A stretch of 64,000 nt of DNA, from NCBI GenBank assembly GCA_964518635.1, contig CAZFGK010000011.1, forward strand, positions 37,702 to 101,701, in the 5' to 3' direction. This document shows positions 1-8,654 of the stretch, one piece after another. The stretch's first letter is position 1, and each line of letters starts with the position of its first letter. Made by a program: the position numbers and the translations under genes. Source of the DNA: CAZFGK01 sp964518635. GTDB taxonomy: Bacteria; Zixibacteria; MSB-5A5; GN15; FEB-12. The notes under the pieces are model-generated. The model was not told where the DNA came from. It did no database searches and saw only the letters and a program-made list of their open reading frames with translations.

Positions 1-1
1 C

Positions 2-694
2 TTCTGTCGCCCTTGCTCATTACATGGGAAGAAGAGATGCTGGCGGGATCAACAGTACTGCTTCACCCAACTGACCCCCGAAATCGTCTCCGCTCAGGGG
101 ATTCGCATGTTCCATGAACAGGAAAAGCGTCGCCCTGCGATCATTCTCGATCGTGATGGGACACTGATCGAAAACCGTCACTACAATGCCGATCCACGTT
201 CAATCTCGTACCTTCCCGGTGCAATCGATCTCATCAAAAGAGCGAAAAGCGCAGGATTTGCGGTCTTGATTGTCTCGAATCAATCAGGTGTCGCTCGCGG
301 CTTTTTCACTTACGAGCAAGCAGAAATCATGAACGCAGGACTGGTCGAACAGCTTCGTGAAGCCGGAGCATCAGTCGATGCAAGTCTCTTCTGCCCTCAT
401 CATCCGACAGAGGGCCCCCCATCAGAATTTCGACGAAGTTGCACCTGCCGAAAGCCCGCTGCCGGGATGGTACTCGATGTCGCACAATCACTTTCCCTCG
501 ATCTTGGTCGTCTGCAGGTCGTAGGGGATAGTCTGGACGATATGGGGCTCGGACTCGTACTAGGTTCGAATGGGCTCCTCGTCCGTACCGGGCATGGAAT
601 GAAATCTGAGCAGCAGTTGAGGAACCAGAAGCCCCGTGCCGACATTGCAATAGTGGATGATCTGGTTGCCGGAATCGACGAGCTTGGTCTCTGA
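2..694 (+). CDS. Heptosyltransferase (GT9) C-terminus fused to HAD-IIIA heptose-bisphosphate phosphatase (5' partial)
   Basis: The reading frame is open from base 2 with no stop before the stop at 692-694, giving 230 codons cut by the window edge. The first ~30 residues carry a Cys-rich pattern (FCRPC, then KRC, then YC, then LTPEIV) like the C-terminal tail of ADP-heptose:LPS heptosyltransferases. The remainder, from the Met at 107, is a GmhB-like HAD phosphatase: DRDGT nucleophile motif at residues 15-19 from that Met, SNQS motif II, a zinc-site stretch (CPHHP, then CTCRKP) and a GDSLDD motif IV. GmhB removes the 7-phosphate of D,D-heptose bisphosphate in ADP-heptose synthesis for LPS core. 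A separate gmhB starting at ATG 107 cannot be excluded, but no stop separates the two parts, so a fusion is the simplest reading. The phosphatase call is firm; the transferase part rests on a short tail. Confidence 0.8.
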   Translation, partial: FCRPCSLHGKKRCWRDQQYCFTQLTPEIVSAQGIRMFHEQEKRRPAIILDRDGTLIENRHYNADPRSISYLPGAIDLIKRAKSAGFAVLIVSNQSGVARGFFTYEQAEIMNAGLVEQLREAGASVDASLFCPHHPTEGPPSEFRRSCTCRKPAAGMVLDVAQSLSLDLGRLQVVGDSLDDMGLGLVLGSNGLLVRTGHGMKSEQQLRNQKPRADIAIVDDLVAGIDELGL

Positions 695-832
695 TTTGGC
701 TCGAATTTGGTTCACTTTGTAAACGAGCTGAAGAACCAGTATATTTTGCCGCTGGTGACGAGGCGGTCGCAGATTCACGGTTACACTCTCGAAGAAAAGC
801 TCGAACAAACAAGACATCAACAAAGGGCACGC

Positions 833-3679
833 GTGAAAGATTCGAGACCAAAGCAGACCAGCACACTGAGTAGACAATACCTTCGTACACAGGTGAGTGG
901 TCGCGTAATCATCTTTTCACTCATTATCTCGTTCGTATTTGTTCTCGCTATTCCTACCAGTCTCTCTGCCCAATTCTATTTTGGAAAGAACAAAGTCCAG
1001 TATGATCGCTTTGAATGGCAGGTCATGTCGACCGAGCACTTTCGCATCTATTTCTATACCGAGGCCTACGATGTTGCCGCGATAGCGGCGAAGATCGCCG
1101 AAGAGAGCTATCATGAGCTGGCGGCGCAATTCAATTATGAGTTTCGTCATCCGATCCCTTTGATTCTCTATTCACTCCCATCCCATTTCTCGCAGACTAA
1201 TACCACCCAGGGGCTGCTGCCGGAGTCTGTTGGTGGTTTCACTGAGTTTCTCAAACGACGAGTGGTCTTGCCATTCAATGGAAACTTCTCGGATCTACGT
1301 CATGTGGTTCGTCATGAACTAGTGCATGCGTTCCAGCTTGCGAAGACCGATGCAGTAGGAGATCGTCTCCCTGCCTTTCGTGCACCGTACCCTCCACTCT
1401 GGCTCTCCGAGGGGCAGGCCGAGTGCTGGTCGGAAGAATGGGATACCGAAGCGGACATGATCATGAAGGATCTGATCCTTGAAGATCAACTCCCATCGGT
1501 GAGTCAGTTAGGAATTTTCAACGGCAGCTATTTCATCTACAAGACAGGTCAATCCCTCTGTCGTTTCATTGAATTGGCCTATGGACGTGACAAACTCACC
1601 CTCATGTTCGAACTCTGGCCGAAAGCGAAATCATTTGATCAGCTGATTGAATTGACTCTTGGAGTCACGATAGAGAAGCTCTCCAGCGAGTGGCACTACG
1701 CTCTCAAGAAGAAATATTTCCCCGAGCTTGAGTCTCGCGGACTTGCCCGTAATGAAACTGATCGGCTCACTCGAGATGGTTTTTGTGTGGAGGGTGTTCC
1801 AATTCGCTGGGATGATGGTCGTGGCAAGGGTTCAAAGGAGTGGGTCGTCTATCTGGCGAACAAGCTTGGCTACACCAGCATCTATCTGCAGCCCAGAGTA
1901 GCCGGTGGAAACTCGAAAATTCTCGTCAAAGGGGAACGAACCGCACAATTGCAGTCTTTGCATCTGTTGCGCACGGGGATCGATGCCTCTGATCGCGGGA
2001 TGGTGGTATTTAGTGCGAAAGATCAATATCGTGACGCGCTGAATCTATATGACCTTGCTGAGGAACGAATCGTTCGTCGCTATACCTTTCCGAATATTGT
2101 CGAAATTCGTTCGCCGAGATTTTCTTCAAACGACGAGAAAATTGTGTTCGTCGGTTTCACCACCAGTGGCTTTGGTGATCTCTATCTTCTGAATCGTGCG
2201 ACTGATTCACTGACTCGTCTCACCAGCAATCAGTATTTCGAAACTGATCCGGCATTTTCAACTGACGATCAGAAAATTATCTTTAGCTCCGATCAGGGGG
2301 AGTATGGTCAGTCTGGCTCGTTGAATCTTTTTTCTCTCTCACTTGCAGACACTTCTGTAGTGCAACTCACCTTCGGAAAGAGCCGTGATCTGTCACCTGA
2401 ACCGATCAAACGAGGTATTCTCTACTCTTCTGATCGGGATGGTGCGCAGAATCTTTATTTGTTAAAGGATGATGGAAGCTCAGAGCGACTGTCAACTCTG
2501 GCGACTGGGGCGTACGATCCCCGATTAGCATCGGATGATTCGACCCTTGTGTTCACTGGCTTCCAGCAATTGGGTTATCATGTCTATCAGACAACTTTCC
2601 CCGATACGCCGACCGTTTTTCCGGCACTTGCTGAGAATGGGAGCAGTTGGAAAGCTGAGCGAATAGACAGTAGTTATGTGAAATCATCGGTGAAGTATGC
2701 GACTGATTATTCACTCGATGTCGCCCAGTCGGCAATTTCTTACGACCCCGTAGGCGGTTCGCTCGGTGGCTTTCAGGCGGTGCTCTCCGACATGCTCGGG
2801 AATCATTCCTTTTACTTCCTGCTGACCAATACGGCAGAAGGGGGAGAGGATTTCCTGACTTCTTTCAACGTCGGTGTGACCTATCTGAACAAGAAAAACC
2901 GTCTCAACTGGGGAGCAGGAGTCTTTCATCTCTACGACGAATACTACAACGATGTTGATCAGTATTACTTCGAACGTCAGGTTGGTGGCGTGGCACTCGC
3001 GAGTTATCCAGTCTCGCGATTCAGTCGGTTTGATCTGAGTTTCTTCGGGCGGTATAGCACGAGGCAGTTTCGATTCGGACTGCCGGATCGAAATGCCTTG
3101 CTCGGTTCGAGTTTCCTCTCCTATGTCTACGACAATAGTCTGTGGGATCAATCAGGCCCGATTGAGGGAAGACGCTACAATCTCACCACCGGTGTCACGT
3201 ACGCTCTAGACAAAGGACAACTCTTTGCGACGACGGTTTCAGCCGATCTTCGTCATTATCTTCGTCTTGGAACGTACAGTGCCTTCGCCAGCCGCTTGTA
3301 TTATTTTCAATCAGACGGGGAAGAGCCACAACGACTCTACTTCGGTGGCTCCTGGAATTTCCGTGGCTATGATCGTCGCCAGTTCTATACGAGGCACATC
3401 GCCTTCGCCTCACACGAACTTCGCTTCCCGCTGATTGATGATCTGAGAATCGGCTTACCAATTGGACCGATTTCATTTCAAGGGATCCGTGGCGCACTCT
3501 TCGGCGATGTCGGCTCGGCATGGGAGGATGAAAAAACTGACTGGCTCGGCTCTTATGGAGCTGGAGTTCGAGTTAGTCTTGGGTATCTCGTCCTGCTGCG
3601 TCTCGATTTCTCCTATCGCACTGATTTCAAGCAGGTCGAACCGCTTGATGTCGACTTTTTCTTCGGATGGAATTTCTGA
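833..3679 (+). CDS. Peptidase-MA-like / PD40 propeller / Omp85-type outer-membrane protein
   Basis: This 948-residue protein appears to combine three modules. A signal peptide (hydrophobic stretch ending SLSAQ) is followed by a gluzincin-like domain with HELVH at about residues 161-165 and a downstream SEGQAE glutamate. Next come TolB/WD40-like propeller repeats (about 330-600; repeats of the type SPRFSSNDEKIVF). Last is a C-terminal barrel resembling BamA/Omp85, with a FRGYDRRQF loop motif and a terminal aromatic FGWNF barrel signature. It should sit in the outer membrane with the propeller and peptidase domain in the periplasm; proteolysis is inferred from the zinc motif only. I chose the GTG at 833 because AAAGGG lies 5 bases upstream; the frame extends to a TTG at 707, and the GTG at 893 also gives a tidy signal peptide. 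The stop overlaps the next start by one base. Confidence 0.8.
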   Translation: MKDSRPKQTSTLSRQYLRTQVSGRVIIFSLIISFVFVLAIPTSLSAQFYFGKNKVQYDRFEWQVMSTEHFRIYFYTEAYDVAAIAAKIAEESYHELAAQFNYEFRHPIPLILYSLPSHFSQTNTTQGLLPESVGGFTEFLKRRVVLPFNGNFSDLRHVVRHELVHAFQLAKTDAVGDRLPAFRAPYPPLWLSEGQAECWSEEWDTEADMIMKDLILEDQLPSVSQLGIFNGSYFIYKTGQSLCRFIELAYGRDKLTLMFELWPKAKSFDQLIELTLGVTIEKLSSEWHYALKKKYFPELESRGLARNETDRLTRDGFCVEGVPIRWDDGRGKGSKEWVVYLANKLGYTSIYLQPRVAGGNSKILVKGERTAQLQSLHLLRTGIDASDRGMVVFSAKDQYRDALNLYDLAEERIVRRYTFPNIVEIRSPRFSSNDEKIVFVGFTTSGFGDLYLLNRATDSLTRLTSNQYFETDPAFSTDDQKIIFSSDQGEYGQSGSLNLFSLSLADTSVVQLTFGKSRDLSPEPIKRGILYSSDRDGAQNLYLLKDDGSSERLSTLATGAYDPRLASDDSTLVFTGFQQLGYHVYQTTFPDTPTVFPALAENGSSWKAERIDSSYVKSSVKYATDYSLDVAQSAISYDPVGGSLGGFQAVLSDMLGNHSFYFLLTNTAEGGEDFLTSFNVGVTYLNKKNRLNWGAGVFHLYDEYYNDVDQYYFERQVGGVALASYPVSRFSRFDLSFFGRYSTRQFRFGLPDRNALLGSSFLSYVYDNSLWDQSGPIEGRRYNLTTGVTYALDKGQLFATTVSADLRHYLRLGTYSAFASRLYYFQSDGEEPQRLYFGGSWNFRGYDRRQFYTRHIAFASHELRFPLIDDLRIGLPIGPISFQGIRGALFGDVGSAWEDEKTDWLGSYGAGVRVSLGYLVLLRLDFSYRTDFKQVEPLDVDFFFGWNF

Positions 3680-4872
3680 TGAAAAAAACAACGGTCTTAT
3701 TCTTGCTTCTCCTTTCTCTTCTCACCGCGATAGTTGGCTGCATGCCACTCAGTCGCTGGCGGTGGGATCAGGGATCACTTGGCTCGGCATGGCCGGTAGC
3801 CGGTGGAAGCTCGCGTTCGACATTTTCGCTGACCGATGGAAAATTCAACGGCAAACTCGATTCCCTCTGGACAAGACGATTAGGTGACAAACCGACCTCA
3901 CCACTGGTCATTTTAGATGCGACCCTTGTCTATTCGTCGAGCAAGAAGAGAATCCGTCAGTTCGATCTGGCAACCGGAGTAGAACTGGCTCAGTTTCGCT
4001 TACCCGGAACCGCTGCATCGACGCCGAATCGTCTAAAAGATCAACTCATCATTTCTCTAGGTTCCCGCGCTGATCGGGTGGCTTCATTTTCACAGGGGGA
4101 TCGTTTTGCTGACTGGTCGCGCCGACTCGTTGATCCCTCACAAGGGTTGTTGGTCACACCGTCAGTGATTGTCGCCGCTTCGAGTGCCGGTCTCTTGATT
4201 GCACTGAATCCCAACGGGGGGGATACACTCTGGACTCGTCGGATCGACGGCCCCATCCGTGCTCGTCTAGTTGGCGACTCATCCTCAGTCTTTGTCACCG
4301 GGGATAATGGCACGATCTATTGTCTTGAATCCAGGACCGGGAAGCAGCAATGGGTGCAAAAATTGAACAGTTCAGTAGTGGCGACACCGGCCCTTTCGAA
4401 TTTTCTGCTGGTGCCTACGATGTCGGGGGAAATTGTTGCCTTGAATCCAGACGATGGAGTCATTCGCTGGCGAGAAACGCGCTCCGGTGCTCTATGGGGA
4501 GGGGCTGCTTCTGCCGATACCATTTGTATCGTCGGCTCTGGTGCACACGGTGGCGAGATCGTCGCGGTGCATACGAACGATGGGCGCGAACTCTGGCGTC
4601 AACAACTGCAGGGCGTGGTTCGCGCGACGCCATCGATTATCGGTTCAGTCGTCGTCGCCGGTACATTGCGTGGATGGCTCTATACTTGTGATCGTGCGAG
4701 CGGAATGAAGCTCGATTCGCTGCATTTGGATGGCGCGATTGAGCAGTCGGTCATCAGTGACGGCACCAACATTTTTGTCGCAACCGCCCGCGGAACTGTC
4801 GCGGCATTTGGAGAGGCACTCAGTGGCTGGTCAACGAAATCAGGAGGATCTGCTTCGGCTCAATCTCAATGA
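3679..4872 (+). CDS. BamB-like lipoprotein with PQQ-type beta-propeller repeats
   Basis: This 397-residue protein begins with a lipoprotein signal: charged MKK, a leucine-rich core and a lipobox AIVGC, so it should be lipidated on Cys and anchored to a membrane. The body is a series of PQQ-binding-like beta-propeller blades, for example LVYSSSKKRIRQFDLATG, ALNPNGGDTLWTRR and CLESRTGKQQWVQK. BamB, the best-known relative, helps assemble outer-membrane barrels, and the preceding gene encodes an Omp85-type barrel whose stop codon shares a base with this start (TGATG). A joint role in outer-membrane biogenesis or export is inferred from this coupling. I prefer Met 3679 to the in-frame ATG 3667 because only the former gives a clean lipoprotein signal. 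The 3' end overlaps the next gene by about 50 bases. Confidence 0.8.
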   Translation: MKKTTVLFLLLLSLLTAIVGCMPLSRWRWDQGSLGSAWPVAGGSSRSTFSLTDGKFNGKLDSLWTRRLGDKPTSPLVILDATLVYSSSKKRIRQFDLATGVELAQFRLPGTAASTPNRLKDQLIISLGSRADRVASFSQGDRFADWSRRLVDPSQGLLVTPSVIVAASSAGLLIALNPNGGDTLWTRRIDGPIRARLVGDSSSVFVTGDNGTIYCLESRTGKQQWVQKLNSSVVATPALSNFLLVPTMSGEIVALNPDDGVIRWRETRSGALWGGAASADTICIVGSGAHGGEIVAVHTNDGRELWRQQLQGVVRATPSIIGSVVVAGTLRGWLYTCDRASGMKLDSLHLDGAIEQSVISDGTNIFVATARGTVAAFGEALSGWSTKSGGSASAQSQ

Positions 4873-6961
4873 GCTTGCGCAGGATATGGCTCGCGAATGC
4901 GGGCTCGCCTGCAAGAAAGCCGGGATCTACGGTCCCGATCATCCCGCCGCTCTCAAAGCTGCTGAAAAACCGTTCCTTGCAGTCAGACGATTCTTTGATG
5001 TCCGCCCGATTCTCCCGCTGCATCTTATGCGCGGCAAACTCTCCATCGCACAGGTACAACTCAAAGAGACACATCTCACTGATCAGTTCGTGCAGTATGT
5101 GCAGATGCTCGATATCTTCGGGATTCTCTTTGACGAAAAACTTTCCGTTCGTGATCTGAGCGTCTTTCTCAATTCTCTCACCAAACGTGAGAACCGATTT
5201 GCACAGCGATTTGATCTTGGGACGGTATTGAAGCAGCAGGGTGTGACCACTATTGAGGTCAATTCCGAACGAGCGATGCGCTTCTTTGAGTCGCGCAAAC
5301 AATACCGTGGCGAGATTGCCGGTGATTTCAGCGTCCGTCATTTTCTGCGCGAGCAACTTCCTGATGAACCGCTGGAGCTGGCAAAACTCTGGAAGGTCAA
5401 TGATTCGCAACTGGAAGGACAGGGGGTCGATTTTCGGGGACATCTGGTAAGTCATATCCAGCCGGAAAAAATTGCCATGATTTCACGGCAGTCATTCGAA
5501 ACCGCTTTTTCACAAGCGCAGAATGATCCAGCTCTCTTTGCGACGCTGCAATCTATGGCCGCGTTTCATCCTGACCGACATCAGTTCAAGCAAGTACCTG
5601 TTCCGAGTCAGTCACCAGAAGTCGAACAGCAGGACGAGATCACATTGATCCGAAAAGAAGCCCGCCTTCAACTTGATGCTGCCTTTGAAAAGGCAATCAG
5701 TGCGGACGCGACTTCGAACGATTTGCATACGATTGAAAACGCATTCGAGCGAGTGATCAAGACCGGTCAATCTGAATACGCCGAGCAATTCGTCACGAAG
5801 ATGATCACGACTCTCTCAATCGCTGAAAATTCGGTGAAACGGCAGTCCGTGCTGGTCTTGCTCAAGCTTCTCTCACTGGAGCAGCAGGTCGCGGGGCATT
5901 CTGTGTTCAAGTCGGCAATCGCACTGATTGCAGAGCTGGTGCGAACAAAAGCGGAGAGTTTTGAACATGGGGAGATCGGGGTCGCGCTTATCGAACGATT
6001 TCTGAGCAGTGAACGATACCCCGAATTGGTTCCGCTTGCCCTGGCCCTTGATGGACGAATCGACCGTATGCTTGGGGTGACTACGGTTGACTCACCGATT
6101 GTCAAGCGACTTCGTGACACCATCCATCATCCAACGTATCTTGAAAAGGTAGTACAGACAGCACTTCATGGTGCGACGCCGCAATCACGGCACACCGCGT
6201 TGCAGTTGATTGGTGCCTTGCGCTCCGAAGAGGTAGCCATGTCGTTGGCATCTCAGATTTCACATCCAGAGCGTTCGGTCAGGCAGACCGTCCTCAAAAC
6301 ACTTGGTGAAATGGGAACGGTTGCGGAATCAGTCTGCATTGATCTTCTCACGCAGGTTCGTCATTTCTCCACTGAGAATCCTGACCGTTGGTATAAGATT
6401 CGAAATGCACTCAATCTTCTCGGTCACCTGGTGGCTCGTACTGCTTCCAGCGTACTCCGTCCTTTGGTTGATGATCTTGATCCGCGTGTTCGTGGCGAAT
6501 TGGTTCTCTGTCTTGAGAAGATTAAAGGAGAAGAGGAGATTGATCTTCTCCTCGAATGCGCTACCGACCCGGACAAAGAGGTCCGTGCTCGCGCGGCTTC
6601 GGCACTCGGTGCTATCGGAAGTCGGGAGACTGTCGCGCCCATTATCAGAATACTCCAGGAGGGGCATGATATCGACTGCATTCGCTTGGTTGCCTCACTC
6701 GGCAGAATCGGCGGAGATGAAGCGAAGCAGTTCCTTGCTTCCGCTTTATCGGATGACGAACTCGCGCAACGTCTCTCTCAGAATATCTCCAAAGATGAGC
6801 TTCGTGCCGCGGTCATCAGAGCCCTCGGAACAATCGCCGATCCGGATGCTCTCTCCCATGTCAAACGCTTCTCAGAATCGATCCCCTTCACTCAGCGGCT
6901 GCTTCTCCGTTCGAGTCATGTCGGGGAAGCTCTCAGCGAAGTCCTCGAAAAGAAATCCTAG
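4823..6961 (+). CDS. HEAT-repeat protein, cytoplasmic, with a conserved-looking N-terminal domain
   Basis: About 712 residues with no signal peptide or membrane segment. Residues 1-230 form a non-repeat domain with a YGPDHPAA motif. A similar Tyr...His-Pro pattern heads several bacterial signalling proteins, so this may be a regulatory input domain (inference). Residues from about 430 to the end contain HEAT/PBS-lyase-type repeats, such as DPRVRGELVLCLEKI and DKEVRARAASALGAIG, which build protein-binding solenoids. The frame is open back to 4730, but GTG 4823 has GGAGAGG six bases upstream and gives a modest overlap with the preceding lipoprotein gene. Function is unknown; coupling to envelope genes suggests a scaffold role. 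Confidence 0.75.
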   Translation: MAGQRNQEDLLRLNLNELAQDMARECGLACKKAGIYGPDHPAALKAAEKPFLAVRRFFDVRPILPLHLMRGKLSIAQVQLKETHLTDQFVQYVQMLDIFGILFDEKLSVRDLSVFLNSLTKRENRFAQRFDLGTVLKQQGVTTIEVNSERAMRFFESRKQYRGEIAGDFSVRHFLREQLPDEPLELAKLWKVNDSQLEGQGVDFRGHLVSHIQPEKIAMISRQSFETAFSQAQNDPALFATLQSMAAFHPDRHQFKQVPVPSQSPEVEQQDEITLIRKEARLQLDAAFEKAISADATSNDLHTIENAFERVIKTGQSEYAEQFVTKMITTLSIAENSVKRQSVLVLLKLLSLEQQVAGHSVFKSAIALIAELVRTKAESFEHGEIGVALIERFLSSERYPELVPLALALDGRIDRMLGVTTVDSPIVKRLRDTIHHPTYLEKVVQTALHGATPQSRHTALQLIGALRSEEVAMSLASQISHPERSVRQTVLKTLGEMGTVAESVCIDLLTQVRHFSTENPDRWYKIRNALNLLGHLVARTASSVLRPLVDDLDPRVRGELVLCLEKIKGEEEIDLLLECATDPDKEVRARAASALGAIGSRETVAPIIRILQEGHDIDCIRLVASLGRIGGDEAKQFLASALSDDELAQRLSQNISKDELRAAVIRALGTIADPDALSHVKRFSESIPFTQRLLLRSSHVGEALSEVLEKKS

Positions 6962-6964
6962 CAT

Positions 6965-7040
6965 CTGCCATCTTGACAATTTCTAAGCCATCTTGGCTGC
7001 CCTCTTGTGCCGTATTGGCATGGCAGTGTCATGATGGCAG
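6965..7040. repeat. Nested inverted repeats in the gap before hsp20
   Basis: The 215-base gap between the HEAT gene and hsp20 contains 14-base arms CTGCCATCTTGACA (6965-6978) and TGTCATGATGGCAG (7027-7040), which are inverted repeats with one mismatch. Between them lie two smaller hairpins, AGCCA/TGGCT (6986-6998) and TGCC/GGCA (7008-7020). The whole can fold as one stem closing two hairpins. There is no T-tract, so it is not a standard terminator. No CIRCE element or convincing heat-shock promoter was found in the rest of the gap. Confidence 0.45.
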
Positions 7041-7176
7041 TCGTGCTTCATCCGGTAAGACTCAAGAAAATCAATAAACCATTACTGCACAACACGTTAA
7101 CTGGTTTGGCACGCCGTGTGATTAGTAGTCGTGCATGACACATACAACTATCACCATACTACCACGGAGGTCAGAA

Positions 7177-7632
7177 ATGACAAACATCATGCTACATCCT
7201 AGCCGTCTCACACGTGACGTCGAGAAAATGCTCTCGCGATCATTCGATGATTTCTTCTCAGTCCCGGGCTTTCGGGCGGACACGGTCCCCGACTACTTCC
7301 CGAAAGTTGACATCAAGGAGACGAAGGAGAATCTGCAGCTGACATTTGAGGTTCCCGGAATGTCGAAAGAGGACATCAAGGTCCTGATCAAGGACAAGAT
7401 CCTCACCGTCAGCGGGAAGCGAGAGGATCGACGTGAAGAGAAGAGTGATCAAAAAGGTGTGAACTGGATACGCACCGAGATCAGTGTTGGCGAGTTCAGC
7501 AGGAGCTTCACCCTTCCTGACTATGTCAACCCTGATCGGGTTCGAGCAGACTATAAGCATGGGATGCTTGAAGTCACTCTCGATAAGCGAGAAGAGCTGA
7601 AGCCGAAGGAGATTGAGGTCAAGATCGGCTAA
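7177..7632 (+). CDS. Small heat-shock protein, Hsp20/alpha-crystallin family
   Basis: A 151-residue Hsp20. Such proteins form ATP-independent oligomers that hold unfolding proteins for later refolding by DnaK and ClpB. The alpha-crystallin domain spans about residues 42-145, beginning FPKVDIKETKENLQLTFEVPG and ending with the family's G-x-L motif (HGMLEVTL). The C-terminal tail carries IEVKIG, standing where the I-x-I anchor usually lies. The start at 7177 is fixed by GGAGG six bases upstream; the in-frame ATG at 7135 has no such site. It is followed by dnaJ-like and clpB genes in the same orientation, forming a disaggregation set. Confidence 0.95.
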   Translation: MTNIMLHPSRLTRDVEKMLSRSFDDFFSVPGFRADTVPDYFPKVDIKETKENLQLTFEVPGMSKEDIKVLIKDKILTVSGKREDRREEKSDQKGVNWIRTEISVGEFSRSFTLPDYVNPDRVRADYKHGMLEVTLDKREELKPKEIEVKIG

Positions 7633-7748
7633 GCCGCTCCGCAGATCCAGCTCGTGATTTGAGATGAGGCAGACGGTCGGCTGGTGACAGTCGACCGTTT
7701 GCATGTACATTGCTTCGCACGATCAAACGACCTGAACGGAGTACCCAG

Positions 7749-8627
7749 ATGCAGATTCCCAACTATTATCAACGACTCGGCGTTGCCGAGACTGCTACGG
7801 CAGAGGAGATCAAGCGGGAGTTTCGTCGTCTGGCAAAAGAATTTCATCCCGATAGAAATCCGGGTGATAAGAGTGCCGAGCTGCGTTTCAAGGAACTCTC
7901 TGAGGCGTATGATGTCCTCTCAGATTCAGAGAAACGTCGCGAGTATGATCAGATTCGTCGGAATGGCTCCTTTGAGGAATCTTTTCGCAGACGTGGGCAG
8001 CATCGACAACCTGATCAGGAGAGTGGGTTCGATTTTCATGTCGATGATTCAATGTCATTTGAAGATCTCTTCGGTTCTTTATTCGGAGATGTTCGAGGAG
8101 ATTCACGCAGCCGTCAACGCAGCAGAGGTACAGGTGCGCGACATGTTCCGGGGCGGGATATTGAAACAACCATCTCGATTCCGTTCTCGCTTGCTGTTCG
8201 AGGTGGAAAATATCGAGTGCAGTTGACCATCGACCACGCCCTGAATGTGACGATTCCAGTCGGACTCCAAAGCGGCACTCGCATTAGACTCGCCGGACAA
8301 GGGGAGAAGACCTCATCGGGAAGGGCAGGAGATCTCTATCTGACAGTCAACGTAGAGCAGCAGCAGGAGTATGAACGAATCGGCAATGATATCATCAAGA
8401 AAGTCACCCTTTCACTTCGTGATGCAATTCTGGGAACAATACGTACTGAGCAATTTGTTGAACAGGAGATACGAATCACCATACCGCCGATGAGCGGACC
8501 GGGGACACGGCTGCGTCTGCGAGGAATGGGGATACATGGCGGAGATGGTATCATCGAGACGACATTGATCTTTCCGAAAGGGCTCAGTGAGCCACTTCGG
8601 AGATTGGCAGAGCTGCTGCCGGACTAA
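7749..8627 (+). CDS. DnaJ-family co-chaperone, CbpA-like (no zinc finger)
   Basis: A 292-residue J-domain protein. The N-terminal J-domain (about residues 4-68) contains the HPD tripeptide in EFHPDRNPG, needed to stimulate DnaK ATPase activity. A linker with the short SFEDLFGSLFGD segment follows, then the two beta-barrel C-terminal substrate-binding domains. The four-repeat zinc-finger of class A DnaJ is absent, making it a class B/CbpA type. The start at ATG 7749 has GGAG eight bases upstream; the in-frame ATG at 7710 is less well placed. It sits between hsp20 and clpB, whose products cooperate with the DnaK system to dissolve aggregates. No dnaK is in the window. Confidence 0.93.
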   Translation: MQIPNYYQRLGVAETATAEEIKREFRRLAKEFHPDRNPGDKSAELRFKELSEAYDVLSDSEKRREYDQIRRNGSFEESFRRRGQHRQPDQESGFDFHVDDSMSFEDLFGSLFGDVRGDSRSRQRSRGTGARHVPGRDIETTISIPFSLAVRGGKYRVQLTIDHALNVTIPVGLQSGTRIRLAGQGEKTSSGRAGDLYLTVNVEQQQEYERIGNDIIKKVTLSLRDAILGTIRTEQFVEQEIRITIPPMSGPGTRLRLRGMGIHGGDGIIETTLIFPKGLSEPLRRLAELLPD

Positions 8628-8654
8628 GAGAGTAAAAGAAAGTGCAGGGCACAT

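Noticed and set aside
1..117. Open frame 1 from the window edge to TGA at 115-117, overlapping the HAD gene
   Set aside because: The frame at base 2 shows the recognisable heptosyltransferase Cys-rich tail and continues into the HAD domain; frame 1 matches nothing.
6962..7176. Heat-shock control element (CIRCE or sigma-32 promoter) before hsp20
   Set aside because: No TTAGCACTC/GAGTGCTAA pair exists; the CTTGACA...CCAT match has a spacer of about 7 bases, far too short for sigma-32.
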